Origin: CAYNYM01 sp049366815
GTDB taxonomy: Bacteria > Desulfobacterota > DSM-4660 > Desulfatiglandales > HGW-15
Direction: 5' to 3'
Length of the DNA: 64,000 nucleotides
Assembly: GCA_049366815.1 (NCBI GenBank)
Contig: JBMNCO010000217.1
Span: forward strand, 1-64,000
Positions within the stretch are counted from its first letter, which is position 1; each line of letters opens with the position of its first letter. Shown here piece after piece: positions 36,871 to 45,536 of the stretch. Below the pieces are notes generated by a model that had not been told where the DNA came from, searched no databases, and was given only the letters and a program-made list of their open reading frames with translations. A program made the position numbers and the translations under genes.

Positions 36871-37704
36871 TTACCGGCCTTCCTCCTGAGCCACGTCGAT
36901 CTTTCTGGGTTCGAGGGTCACTTTTTCTTCAAGGGCCGAGAACGGAGGTTTATCGGCATCCGTCCCGGCTGCATAATCGAAGACCCTTTTCATGATTTCA
37001 TTCGCCTTCCTGTAGAGAAGTCTCAAGGGGATATCCACAGGGCAGGCCTCCTCGCAGAGGCCGCAGTCGATGCACCGACCGGCCATATGGACCGCCCTGG
37101 CAAGATGAAAGAGGGGGACCTCCGGGGGGAGATCCCCGGTACCGATGAAGTCCGGATGTTCGAGGCTGCACTCCGAACAGAAGCAGACCGGGCAGATGTT
37201 GCGGCATCCATAACACTTGATACACTTCTGAAACTCATGCATCCATCGCACAAAGCGTTCTTCCCTTCCCCATCCCTCCACTTCATCAAGATCCAGGCTG
37301 TTTTCCACGCCGGCTATTCCTTTTAAGAATCCCGACCGTACCGGCCTCAGATAGGAGCACTCGGCCTGTGTCTTGAGGGGTGAAGGGCAGCAGTTGAGGT
37401 CAAGGGTCCGGAAGCGATTCGGATCGATCTGGTTCCAGACGGCAAGAATTTTCAGGGCGCGCCGATCACAGTCCCGCCCCAAGAGGCCGATCCGAATATC
37501 GGGCTCTCGGCGGGCCATCCCCAGGGCTATTTTCACAAGGGGATACCTGGCGGTTCCTTCTGTCAATCCCTGAATCTCATGGGCCCTGCCCGGATGGAAA
37601 CAATAGGGGAGCGGGTGGCCCTGGAACATTCTGTATCCCAAAAAGACGTCGATCTCTCCCTTTTCAAGCCATTCCTTTACACGGGCCTTTTGCTCTCGTT
37701 CCAC
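36871..37704 (-). CDS. Iron-sulfur adaptor subunit of the formate dehydrogenase/Hdr complex (4Fe-4S, F420-hydrogenase beta-like)
   Basis: 277 aa, soluble. Two ferredoxin-like clusters: CIKCYGCRNICPVCFCSEC (residues ~165-183) and CIDCGLCEEACPVDIP (residues ~215-230); the first has extra cysteines. The N-terminal third (LLGRDCDRRALKILAVWNQ) resembles the FrhB/FdhB group, which moves electrons between a flavin and FeS clusters. It starts with GTG after GGAGG and overlaps the end of mvhD by 28 bases, so translation is coupled. Its place between mvhD and fdhA implies that it wires FdhA to the MvhD-HdrA unit. FAD binding is not evident to me. Confidence 0.85.
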   Translation of the reverse strand: MEREQKARVKEWLEKGEIDVFLGYRMFQGHPLPYCFHPGRAHEIQGLTEGTARYPLVKIALGMARREPDIRIGLLGRDCDRRALKILAVWNQIDPNRFRTLDLNCCPSPLKTQAECSYLRPVRSGFLKGIAGVENSLDLDEVEGWGREERFVRWMHEFQKCIKCYGCRNICPVCFCSECSLEHPDFIGTGDLPPEVPLFHLARAVHMAGRCIDCGLCEEACPVDIPLRLLYRKANEIMKRVFDYAAGTDADKPPFSALEEKVTLEPRKIDVAQEEGR

Positions 37705-38183
37705 GAATCCTCCTTAGGGCACACCCCCGCCACGGGCTCGGGGTAGAAAAGAGGCTGGTTGGATAACTGCCATCCGGGCAGGGGATTCGGCCCCAGGGCC
37801 CGGATCCTATCGGTAAATTGGGTGACAACCCGGGCAAACTTCTGTGCCTCGGCGGAAGAAATCCATTCCAGGTGGAGCCTCCCGCCCAGCCCCATGAAAT
37901 CCAGCAATTCCTGAAGGAAGGTGATCCGCTTAACGGTCATATGATTACCATACAGGTAATGACAGTCGCCGATGTGTCACCCCCCGACCAAAACTCCGTC
38001 TGCGCCGCTCTGCAGGGCCCTCAAGATGTGATGGGCGGACACGGTGGCCGAGCACATCACACGAAGGGGACGGATGTTGGGTGGGTATGAAATCCGGCTG
38101 ACACCGGCCAGATCAGCCGCCCCGTAAGCGCACCAGTTACACAGGAAGGCTATGATTTTCGGTTCGAAACATTCCTCTTTCAC
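37677..38183 (-). CDS. mvhD: MvhD/FrhD-type iron-sulfur subunit, selenocysteine (TGA at 37977-37979)
   Basis: Passes electrons from an oxidoreductase to HdrA through a [2Fe-2S] centre. 168 aa: FLCNWCAYGAADLAG (C15, C18), RVMCS (C44), then GADGVLVGG-U-HIGDCHY. In most homologues the position after GG is Cys (GCHPGDCHY); here it is TGA, read as Sec69. A selenocysteine at the same site is known in methanogen VhuD. The start is a GTG at 38183 with AGAGGAG before it; a TTG further upstream is poorer. Between hdrA and the adaptor gene. Confidence 0.92.
37944..37960 (-). promoter_or_regulatory. Bacterial SECIS of mvhD
   Basis: AUUACC pairs perfectly with GGUAAU around UGUAU, which starts 23 bases after the UGA. 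Outer bases GUC...GAC can extend the stem. Confidence 0.8.
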
Positions 38184-38242
38184 AACCCGCTCCTCTCGAT
38201 TTTTTGGCGTCTTGCTCCAATCAGACAAAAGGGACGAGATTT

Positions 38243-41200
38243 CTATCCCGTGCCCAGGGCCCCCCTGATCTGGGCATAGAGCTGTCGATTGTCAAAACCC
38301 ATGATCGCAGGGGCCTCGGAGGGACAGGCCGCCGCGCAGGCCCCGCACCCCTTGCAGAGGACGGGATTCACTTCAGCCGCCCCTGTGGTTTCGTTGAATT
38401 GAATGGCCCCGAAGGGGCAGACATTGATACACCCAAGGCATCCGGAACAGAGCGCCGGATCGATGCGGCTCACCACACCCCCTACCGTAATACTTTCCCG
38501 AGTCAGGAAAGTCAGGGCCCTGGCCGCCGCGGCCTGCGCCTGTGCCACGCTCTCATCGATGGGCTTTGGATAGTGGGCCATGCCACACAGAAAGATTCCA
38601 TCGTTCGAAAAGTCCACCGGCCTCAGTTTCTGGTGGGCCTCCAGCAACCACCCGTCTTCGTCACTGGGCACCTTGAAGAGCCGTGTGACCTCTTGAACAG
38701 GGTTGGCCACGATGGCTGAGGCCAATATGAGGAGGTCCGTCCGGATCTTGACCGTCTCCTCCAGGACCGGGTCCCGCACCTCCACCCTGAGCCCTTCCTT
38801 TTCCGAAAAGACCCGGGGCTTTCCGTCCGACACGTAACGAATGAAGATCACGCCTGAAAGGCGGGCCTCCCTGTAAAGGGATTCCCGTTCCCCGTAGGTC
38901 CGGATGTCCCGATAAAGGATGTAGATATTCATGTCCGGATTGAGTTCCTTTAGATGAAGGGCGCTCTCTATGGCGTGGGTACAACAGACCCTGGAACAGT
39001 AGCCTCTTTCAGGGCCCCGGGATCCGACGCAAAGGATGAAGACGGCGGTGCGGATCTCTTTTAAGGAGGGTTTGCGGCTGATGAACCGGCGATCCAGGTC
39101 GAGGTGGGTCAAGACCCTTGGGTCTTCTCCATAAAGGTACTCCTGGGGTTGATGTTCCCTTGCACCTGTTGCAAGGATCGTGACACCGTGCTCCACCAAG
39201 GTTTCCGGCCCCCCGTTGGAACTGAGCGTCGTCTTGAAATTTCCGACAAAACCCTCCACGTTCTTGACCGTGGCATTGAGGTGGATATCGATGTCGGGAT
39301 CCGTCTCCACCTCCTGCACAAGATCGGAGAGGTACCCCTGTATATCTTCTCCCTTCCATGTCCTGAAGAGGTCAAGCGCTACGCCCCCCAGATAGGGAGA
39401 TCGCTCCACGAGACAGACGGGAAAGCCCTGTTTCGAAAGACTCCTGGCGGCCACCATGCCCGCGATGCCGCCCCCCAGGATCAGGGTCTTGGGATGAATG
39501 GGCACTTCCATCTCCTTCAGGGGCACTACCAGGGCCACCTTGGCCACGGCCATCCGCACCAGGTCCTTGGCCTTTTCCGTGGCCGCATCCGGATCGTCTG
39601 CGTGCACCCAGGCATCCTGGTTCCTGATATTGGCCATCTCCAGGAGATACTTGTTGAGCCCGGCATTGATCAGGGTCTCCTGAAACAGTGCCTCGTGTGT
39701 CCTTGGGGTGCAGGCTGCAACGACCACTCGGTTGAGGCCCTTTTCCCGAATGAGGGCCGTCATCTTGTCCTGGGTATCCTGGGAGCAGGTAAACAGATTC
39801 TCCTCGACATAAAGCACCTGGGGCAGGGTCCGGGCATAGGACACCACCTCCGGTACCCTCACAACCCCCCCGATATTGATGCCGCAGTTGCAGACAAAAA
39901 CGCCGATCCGGGGTGCCAGGCCCGAGACTTCCGTTTCCATGGGCCCTTCAGGATGACGGGTCAGGGTGTGACGTGAAGAGGCCAGGTCTTTTGTGGCTGA
40001 AACGGCTGCAGCGCTCGCTTCCATGACGGATTGGGGTATATCCTTTGGCCCTGACAGGGCTCCGCAGGCATATACACCCGCTCGGGAGGTGCAGACGGGA
40101 TCAAAGGAGGATGTCTCACAAAATCCTCCCTTTGTGAGATTTACACCGAGACCTTGCGCCAGCCGTGATACGTCCTGCCGGACTTCCATACCCACGGACA
40201 GGACCACCATATCAAAGGACTCCCTGACGACCTCCCCCTTGTTGTTGACGTAGGGCACAAGGAGTGCTTCACTTCCCTCTGCGACGTCGATGTTTGGGAC
40301 CCTGGAGCGGATAAGGCGCAGTCCGTGCCGTTTTTCGGCCTCTTCGCAGTAACGGTCGAAATCTTTCCCTGGTGTTCTCATATCCATGAAAAAGACGGCG
40401 CAGTCCAAGGCCTCTGTTGCGTGCTCCTTGGCCATCACCGCCTCCTTGACGGCATACATGCAACAGACCGAAGAACAGTAATCGTGATCACATTGATGCA
40501 GGTCCCGGGATCCGACACACTGCAGCCAGGCGATTTTTTCGGGCTCCCTTCCGTCGGAAGGACACTGGAGGCGGCCCTGAAAGGGGCCTGTTGCGCTCAG
40601 GATACGCTCGAATTCCATGCTGGTGACCACATTCGGATGCCCGGCGTATTTGTAAGCGGCGTATCGGCGCGGATCAAAGGTCTGGAACCCGCAGGCAAGA
40701 ATCACGGCCCCGGCCCGAATCGTCTGTTTCTTTTCCCGGTCTTCAAAGTTGACGGCCCCTGCAGGGCAGAACTTTTCGCAGGCCCTGCATTTTCCCTTTT
40801 GGATGTAGATGCAGTGGGCCGGGTCAATCGCGTATTTCAGGGGCACCGCCTGGGCATACTGGACGTAGACGGCCTTTCTTTTGGTGAGGTTTTCGTTGAA
40901 AGGGTCATCCACCTTCTTCGGGCACTTTTCGGCGCATGTCCCGCAGGCGATACATCTGTCCGTATCCACGTAGCGCGGATGGCTCGTGATATCGACTTCA
41001 AAGGCACCCGGTTCCCCCCTGAGGGCAGTGACCTCGGAGAGTGTGAGGAGTTCGATGTTTGTGTGCCGGCCGACCTCGACCAGTTTGGGCGAGATGATTC
41101 ACATGGCGCAGTCGTTTGTAGGAAAGGTCTTGTCCAGCTGCGCCATGGCCCCGCCGACGGCCGGGGACTTCTCCACCAGATAGACGAAAAAGCCGGCGTT

Positions 41201-41293
41201 CGCCGTATCCAGGGCGGCCTGCATACCCACGATTCCACCGCCCACAACGACGACCGACCCAGCGGGCTCATGCCTGATGGAAGCAGTGACCAT
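38243..41293 (-). CDS. hdrA: HdrA-like flavoprotein, tandem type, selenocysteine (TGA at 41099-41101)
   Basis: Heterodisulfide reductase A family: FAD-containing hub for electron bifurcation or confurcation. 1016 aa, about 1.5 times a single HdrA. An N-terminal Rossmann loop VVGGGIVGMQAA (residues ~17-28) is followed by FPTNDCAM-U-IISPK, where homologues have Cys and TGA gives Sec65. Then ferredoxin motifs CIACGTCAEKCP (~114) and CRACEKFCP (~169), and CVGSRD with a Cys-rich block. A second Rossmann loop ILGGGIAGMVAAR (~610) begins another HdrA-like unit with CVGSRGPERGYCSRVCC. Two C-terminal ferredoxin motifs (CSGCLGCINVCP, CKGCGACAAACP) close it. ATG at 41293 with AAAAGGAG. Follows the response-regulator gene in the same operon. 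Confidence 0.94.
41066..41083 (-). promoter_or_regulatory. Bacterial SECIS of hdrA
   Basis: CUGGUC and GGCCGG (six pairs including two G-U) close a GAGGUC loop that starts 22 bases after the UGA and contains the GGU typical of such loops. Confidence 0.75.
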
Positions 41294-41418
41294 GAATTGA
41301 CTCCTTTTCTCTCTTGTCCCTAATTGGAACGGCCGCTCCACGAAGGGGCACAAGGAAATGAGGAATAGAATATGCCCCCCGCGATTGGAACGCCGTTTTT
41401 CCTGTTTTCCGGCCTTGC

Positions 41419-42114
41419 CTACCACACCTCTCTTTCCAGTCGCTTATAGATGAACATCAGTTGTTTCTGAGTCAGTTCACCCACGTGTTCATTGATCCAC
41501 CTGAGATCTCCGGAAACGATGGCCGCCTTGGCCTCATTGGAAAGTTCATAGTCTTCAAGGGCCGAGGAGCCGACGGCCATGATGGTGTTCCAAAACCGGC
41601 TGTCTTCAGAGGTTCGATTCAGGACCCGGATGACTTCCCGCTTCTGTATGAGTTTCTCTTCTTCCGTCTCGGCCTTCTTGACGGCCGACTTGGTCGGGAC
41701 CGTCTCTTTATCCTTCTCTTTCAGGGCGCCACCCACCGCGGCCATGAATTCACCCTCGGTAAAGGGCTTTGGCAGATAGTCGGACACCCCGATTTTCATG
41801 GCGTTCACCGCCGAGGCCACTGTTGCGTATCCCGTGATGACTACGACCCCTGTCTCCGGCCTCCTGTCTTTGACCTCCTTGATGACGTCCATGCCGTCCA
41901 TGTCCGGCAGGCGAAGGTCTGCAACCAGGAGATCAAAATATTTCTGTTTGAATTTTTCCAGGGCGCTGTGTCCGGTCATGGCCAGATCAACGCCGTATCC
42001 TTCTTCCTTTAAAACCATTTGAAGGCCCTGTGCCACGCTGGGTTCATCCTCCATCAAGAGGATCTGGCGTTTTCCCAGGGACTTTCCCCCTACCATTTCC
42101 TGTGACACGTTCAT
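41419..42114 (-). CDS. Response regulator, receiver domain with C-terminal unknown region
   Basis: 231 aa. Receiver (residues ~17-130): MEDEPS, phospho-acceptor Asp in LLVADLRLPDMDG, Thr in VVITGYA and Lys in YLPKPFTEGEF. The remainder (LIQKREVIRVLNRTSEDSRF...) is helical, ends WINEHVGELTQKQLMFIYKRLEREVW and has no DNA-binding motif. It is first in the operon with hdrA (126 bases apart) and may regulate, or be regulated with, the complex. GGAGGTGG precedes the ATG. Confidence 0.85.
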   Translation of the reverse strand: MNVSQEMVGGKSLGKRQILLMEDEPSVAQGLQMVLKEEGYGVDLAMTGHSALEKFKQKYFDLLVADLRLPDMDGMDVIKEVKDRRPETGVVVITGYATVASAVNAMKIGVSDYLPKPFTEGEFMAAVGGALKEKDKETVPTKSAVKKAETEEEKLIQKREVIRVLNRTSEDSRFWNTIMAVGSSALEDYELSNEAKAAIVSGDLRWINEHVGELTQKQLMFIYKRLEREVW

Positions 42115-42259
42115 GACTCCACCTCCTTCTCACAAAGCTTGTTTTGAATTCCGGGAAACACACACATCTTTTTGTCCTAAGAACCGTCCATGGATTTCAG
42201 GAAGCAAAATGCCGTTTCCCCCCTGACCGTCTTGCATGACCGTCATGATCTCTCAGGGT

Positions 42260-42275
42260 AGCAAAATCGAATCCA
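42260..42275 (-). promoter_or_regulatory. Sigma-54 promoter for the response regulator-hdrA-mvhD-fdhA operon
   Basis: Minus-strand TGGATTCGATTTTGCT has TGG and TTGC(T) at exact -24/-12 spacing. The start would be near 42249, with a 135-base leader. The NtrC-family regulator gene is directly upstream. Confidence 0.55.
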
Positions 42276-42399
42276 AAGATGTGGCGGTGAGTCTGGAAGT
42301 GGTGCTAAATCGATTTTCTTATTGTTATCAATCGGTTATAATTGAAAAGAGGAATTTCCGGGGAGGCGGGAACAAGAACAAAAAGTATAAATTCCTATA

Positions 42400-42411
42400 C
42401 GGTCGTGACCG
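42400..42411. promoter_or_regulatory. Dyad upstream of the sigma-54 promoter
   Basis: CGGTC-GT-GACCG, with ATACGG flanking it and a related TTTCGGCCGTAT at about 42447-42458. At 140-190 bases upstream it suits an NtrC-type activator site. Confidence 0.4.
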
Positions 42412-42463
42412 AAAATTTCCGCCAAGTTTCTGCAATTTCAAACGATTTCGGCCGTATAATCTT

Positions 42464-43891
42464 TTATGCGTTTTTCCCTGGTGCCTCCTGTTTAAAGTCT
42501 TCCAAAGAGAGATGGTGTTTTTTTAGAAGGGCGGAAAAGTTGGACCGTTGCATTCCAACCCTTTTGGCCGCAAGGGTGATATTCCCTTCACATTTCTTCA
42601 TGGCCTTGATGAGAAAGGTCTTTTCGATGTGCCCATAGGTCTCGTCGAGGAGTTGCTTCTTCATGGTCTTGAGTTCCCGGAGTGATTCGGGCACCGATCC
42701 TTCCTGCCAGGATCGCCTGGCATGGAGGTGATCCAGCAGGTCGAGAATGTCCAATACCTCGCGATCGACCAGGATGACCAGGCGTTCTATCGCATTTTTA
42801 AGTTGCCTCACATTGCCCGGCCAGTCGTGGTTGGCCAGCATCTCAAGGGCCTCATGTGAAAATCCGTCGATCTTTTTCCCTGTCTTGCGACAAAACAGCC
42901 GCAGAAAGTGATAGGCCAATAAGGGGATATCATCCTTTCGCTCCCGAAGAGGGGGGAGGTCTATGGGGACGACATTTAAGCGGTAGAAAAGGTCTTCTCT
43001 GAAAAGGCCGTCGTTCACCATGGCCTTCAGGTCCTTGTTCGTCGCGGCAATGAGCCGGATATCAGTCTTCTTGACCTGGCTCGCACCCACCGGCTTGTAT
43101 TCCTGCATTTCAAGGACCCGCAGAAGCTTTGCCTGGATCTCCGTATTCAGATTGGCCACGTCGTCCAGAAAAAGCGTGCCTTTGTGGGCCACCTCGAAGA
43201 TTCCGGCCTTGTCCTGCACGGCCCCGGTAAAGGCCCCTTTGACGTGCCCGAACAGCTCGCTTTCCAGAAGACCGGGGGAGAGGGTGCTGCAATCAACGGC
43301 CACGAACTGCCTCGCAGCCCGCTTGCTCCGGACATGAATGGCACGGGCAAAAAGTTCTTTTCCTGTGCCGCTCTCTCCGTTCAGGAGCACGGTGCTGTCC
43401 GTGGGGGCAACCTTTTGGATGGCATCGAAAATTTCAAGGATCTTCGGGTTTCGCCCTACAATATTGTCAAAACCATACCGACCGAGGAGCTCCCTCTTCA
43501 AGGAGAGATTTTCCTGAACAAGACGCTTTTTTTCCGCGGCCCGCTCCACACTAAGGATGAGTTCATCCTCTGAAAAGGGCTTGGCGATATAGTCAAAGGC
43601 CCCGAGCTTCATGGCCTCGACTGCATTCTGCACCGTAGAATACCCTGTCATGACCACGATGTATTCTCCGGGTTTTTCTTCCCGCACCCTCCGCAGGATA
43701 TCCATCCCATCCATATCCGGAAGCTTCATATCCAGAAGGATGACATCGTAGGAACCCTTGAGAATCGCTTCGAGTCCCTCTCTTCCGGTCGCGAAGATCT
43801 CGGCGGAATGGCCCCGGTCGGAGAGCGCCATGCGGCATCCCCGGCAAATGGCCTGTTCGTCATCGATAATCAGGGCATGGATAGCTTCCAT
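42464..43891 (-). CDS. NtrC-family sigma-54 response regulator
   Basis: 475 aa: receiver (IIDDEQAICRGCRMAL, phospho-Asp in VILLDMKLPDMDG, Lys in YIAKPFSEDEL), AAA+ domain (GESGTGKE, ELFGHVKGAFTGA, GTLFLDDVANL) and a Fis-type helix-turn-helix (CEGNITLAAKRVGMQRSNFSALL). The ATG at 43891 has GGAGG nine bases before it. The histidine kinase gene is 90 bases upstream and is its likely partner. It probably acts on the sigma-54 promoter just downstream of it. Confidence 0.93.
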   Translation of the reverse strand: MEAIHALIIDDEQAICRGCRMALSDRGHSAEIFATGREGLEAILKGSYDVILLDMKLPDMDGMDILRRVREEKPGEYIVVMTGYSTVQNAVEAMKLGAFDYIAKPFSEDELILSVERAAEKKRLVQENLSLKRELLGRYGFDNIVGRNPKILEIFDAIQKVAPTDSTVLLNGESGTGKELFARAIHVRSKRAARQFVAVDCSTLSPGLLESELFGHVKGAFTGAVQDKAGIFEVAHKGTLFLDDVANLNTEIQAKLLRVLEMQEYKPVGASQVKKTDIRLIAATNKDLKAMVNDGLFREDLFYRLNVVPIDLPPLRERKDDIPLLAYHFLRLFCRKTGKKIDGFSHEALEMLANHDWPGNVRQLKNAIERLVILVDREVLDILDLLDHLHARRSWQEGSVPESLRELKTMKKQLLDETYGHIEKTFLIKAMKKCEGNITLAAKRVGMQRSNFSALLKKHHLSLEDFKQEAPGKNA

Positions 43892-43980
43892 ATTCACTAA
43901 CCTCCGCCTGATCCCTTTGCGATCCTAGACCCGGAACCGGAATAACTTCTCTGCCGTTTTTGAACAGATAGGTCGGTGTC

Positions 43981-45216
43981 TCAGTGCGGGGGCGAACCGG
44001 AGGTCTCGTCACCCGCAGGAAATGCTATGGTGAAACACGTCCCCCGGCCCAATTTACTGGAAACGCGGATGTTTCCCCCGTGTTTTTCGATAATGCCGTA
44101 GTTCACGGCCAGCCCCAGCCCGCTTCCCTTTGGTTTTGTGGAAAAGAAGGGGTCAAAAATTTTCCCAAGATTTTCAGGTGATATGCCGCAACCCGTGTCC
44201 TCGACTTCGACCACAAGCCTCTTCTTATCCAAATCAATTCGGGTGCGGATCCGAATCGTGCCCTCCTCCTGCATGGCCTCAACGCCGTTGAGAAGCAGGT
44301 TGATAAAGACCTGTTCCATTTGGTCCACGTCAAGCAGGGCCTTCGGCATGCCCTCGGCCAAATCCTTTTCCAGGCGGATGTGTCGGAGCCGGAACTCATT
44401 TTCGAGGATGTTCAAGGCCTTGATAATAATTTCATTGATATCGGCCGAAATCTTTTTGGGTTCCTTTTCCCGCGAAAACTCCAACAATTCCTGAATAATC
44501 CCCCGGCACCGGATAGTCTCGTGGATAATGATATCCAGGCCTTCTCTCAAGGGACCCGTCTGGGGCACCTTTTTGACCAGATTGGTGCTGTAGAGCAGGA
44601 TCCCGGCAAGCGGATTATTGATCTCGTGGGCAATACCTGCCGCCATGCGGCCGAGGCTCGAGAGCTTTTCCGTCTGAAGGGCAAGATGGTCATAGCGGTT
44701 TTGTTGTGTTTCGATCAGCCGGGCCTTGTCAATGGCCATGGCGCATTGCTCGGCGATAAATTCCGTAAAATTTATTTCTTCCTCGGAGAACTTTCTCTTC
44801 TGGGGGAAGAAGATCCGAAGCACCCCCACGATGCTGTTTCTCAATGAAAGGGGGAGATCCACCATCATCTGGATACCTTCCTCCCGGGCGGACCCCGGGT
44901 ATTGCACCCTGGGATCCGTTTCCACGTCTTCGATGATAAGGACCTTGTTTTGTCTGCACAGTTCCGTGATGACCTTATGGCTGGAAACGTGGCCCTTGGA
45001 AAGATATTTCCCACTCAGGCCGTAGGCGGCGTTCAATTCCAACTCGTTGGTTTCCAGATTGAGGATGCGGAGAACGGCCCCTTTGGCCTTGAGTGCCTCG
45101 GTCACCTTGCTCACGACAAGGTCGAGGACTTCTTCCACGCTGGTGCTGGAATGGACCGAACGACTGACATCCCGGAAGATGTGGTAAAAGGCCGCGATAG
45201 TCTGGGAAGGATTCAT
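43981..45216 (-). CDS. Histidine kinase with GAF sensor domain
   Basis: 411 aa, soluble, without a membrane segment. GAF domain residues ~25-165 (LDLVVSKVTEALKAKGAVLRI), then the HisKA H-box LGRMAAGIAHEINNPLAGIL (His ~205), N-box NLLLNGVEAM, G1 VEVEDTGCGI and G2 PKGSGLGLAVNYGIIEKHGG. Partner of the NtrC-family regulator. The GAF ligand is unknown. The start at 45216 has GAGG before it; four codons more are possible. Confidence 0.93.
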   Translation of the reverse strand: MNPSQTIAAFYHIFRDVSRSVHSSTSVEEVLDLVVSKVTEALKAKGAVLRILNLETNELELNAAYGLSGKYLSKGHVSSHKVITELCRQNKVLIIEDVETDPRVQYPGSAREEGIQMMVDLPLSLRNSIVGVLRIFFPQKRKFSEEEINFTEFIAEQCAMAIDKARLIETQQNRYDHLALQTEKLSSLGRMAAGIAHEINNPLAGILLYSTNLVKKVPQTGPLREGLDIIIHETIRCRGIIQELLEFSREKEPKKISADINEIIIKALNILENEFRLRHIRLEKDLAEGMPKALLDVDQMEQVFINLLLNGVEAMQEEGTIRIRTRIDLDKKRLVVEVEDTGCGISPENLGKIFDPFFSTKPKGSGLGLAVNYGIIEKHGGNIRVSSKLGRGTCFTIAFPAGDETSGSPPH

Positions 45217-45387
45217 GGTGATCCTCATTGTCGCGCCCGGCGGTCAATCAAAAGAGCGTCCGGCTGTGGGGCACCTTACGCTCACTTTACAGCCCGCAAG
45301 CCCCTCGTCATCGAAGGGAGATTCCAAGGGACTGTAACACAAGATATTATCGAAACACTCACAATCCTAACCGGACACTGCTGGATT

Positions 45388-45416
45388 TTTATAACAGATC
45401 TACCTTTTATTGTCAA
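45388..45416 (-). promoter_or_regulatory. Promoter of the kinase-regulator pair
   Basis: Minus-strand TTGACA (45411-45416) and TATAAA (45388-45393), exactly 17 bases apart: the closest to consensus in this window. A hairpin (GGTGGCG with CGCCACC, 45480-45506) separates it from the methyltransferase gene upstream. Confidence 0.75.
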
Positions 45417-45536
45417 AATGGGAATCGAAGGCCGCTTTCCATGCTTTGTTCTTCTTGATTTTCCTCTTTTGAGATGATGGTGGCGGTCAAAGGGTGATCG
45501 CCACCGTCATTTAAATCGTCTTTCCGGTTCCCATGA

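Larger units (their letters stand above)
42115..42463. other. Intergenic control region of the hdr-fdh operon
   Basis: 349 bases with no gene. It holds the predicted sigma-54 promoter and, further upstream, dyads built on ATACGG and CGGTC. Confidence 0.5.

Noticed and set aside
40323..41323. 332-codon plus frame opposite hdrA (40325-41323)
   Set aside because: Antisense shadow covering the Sec codon region; no independent support.
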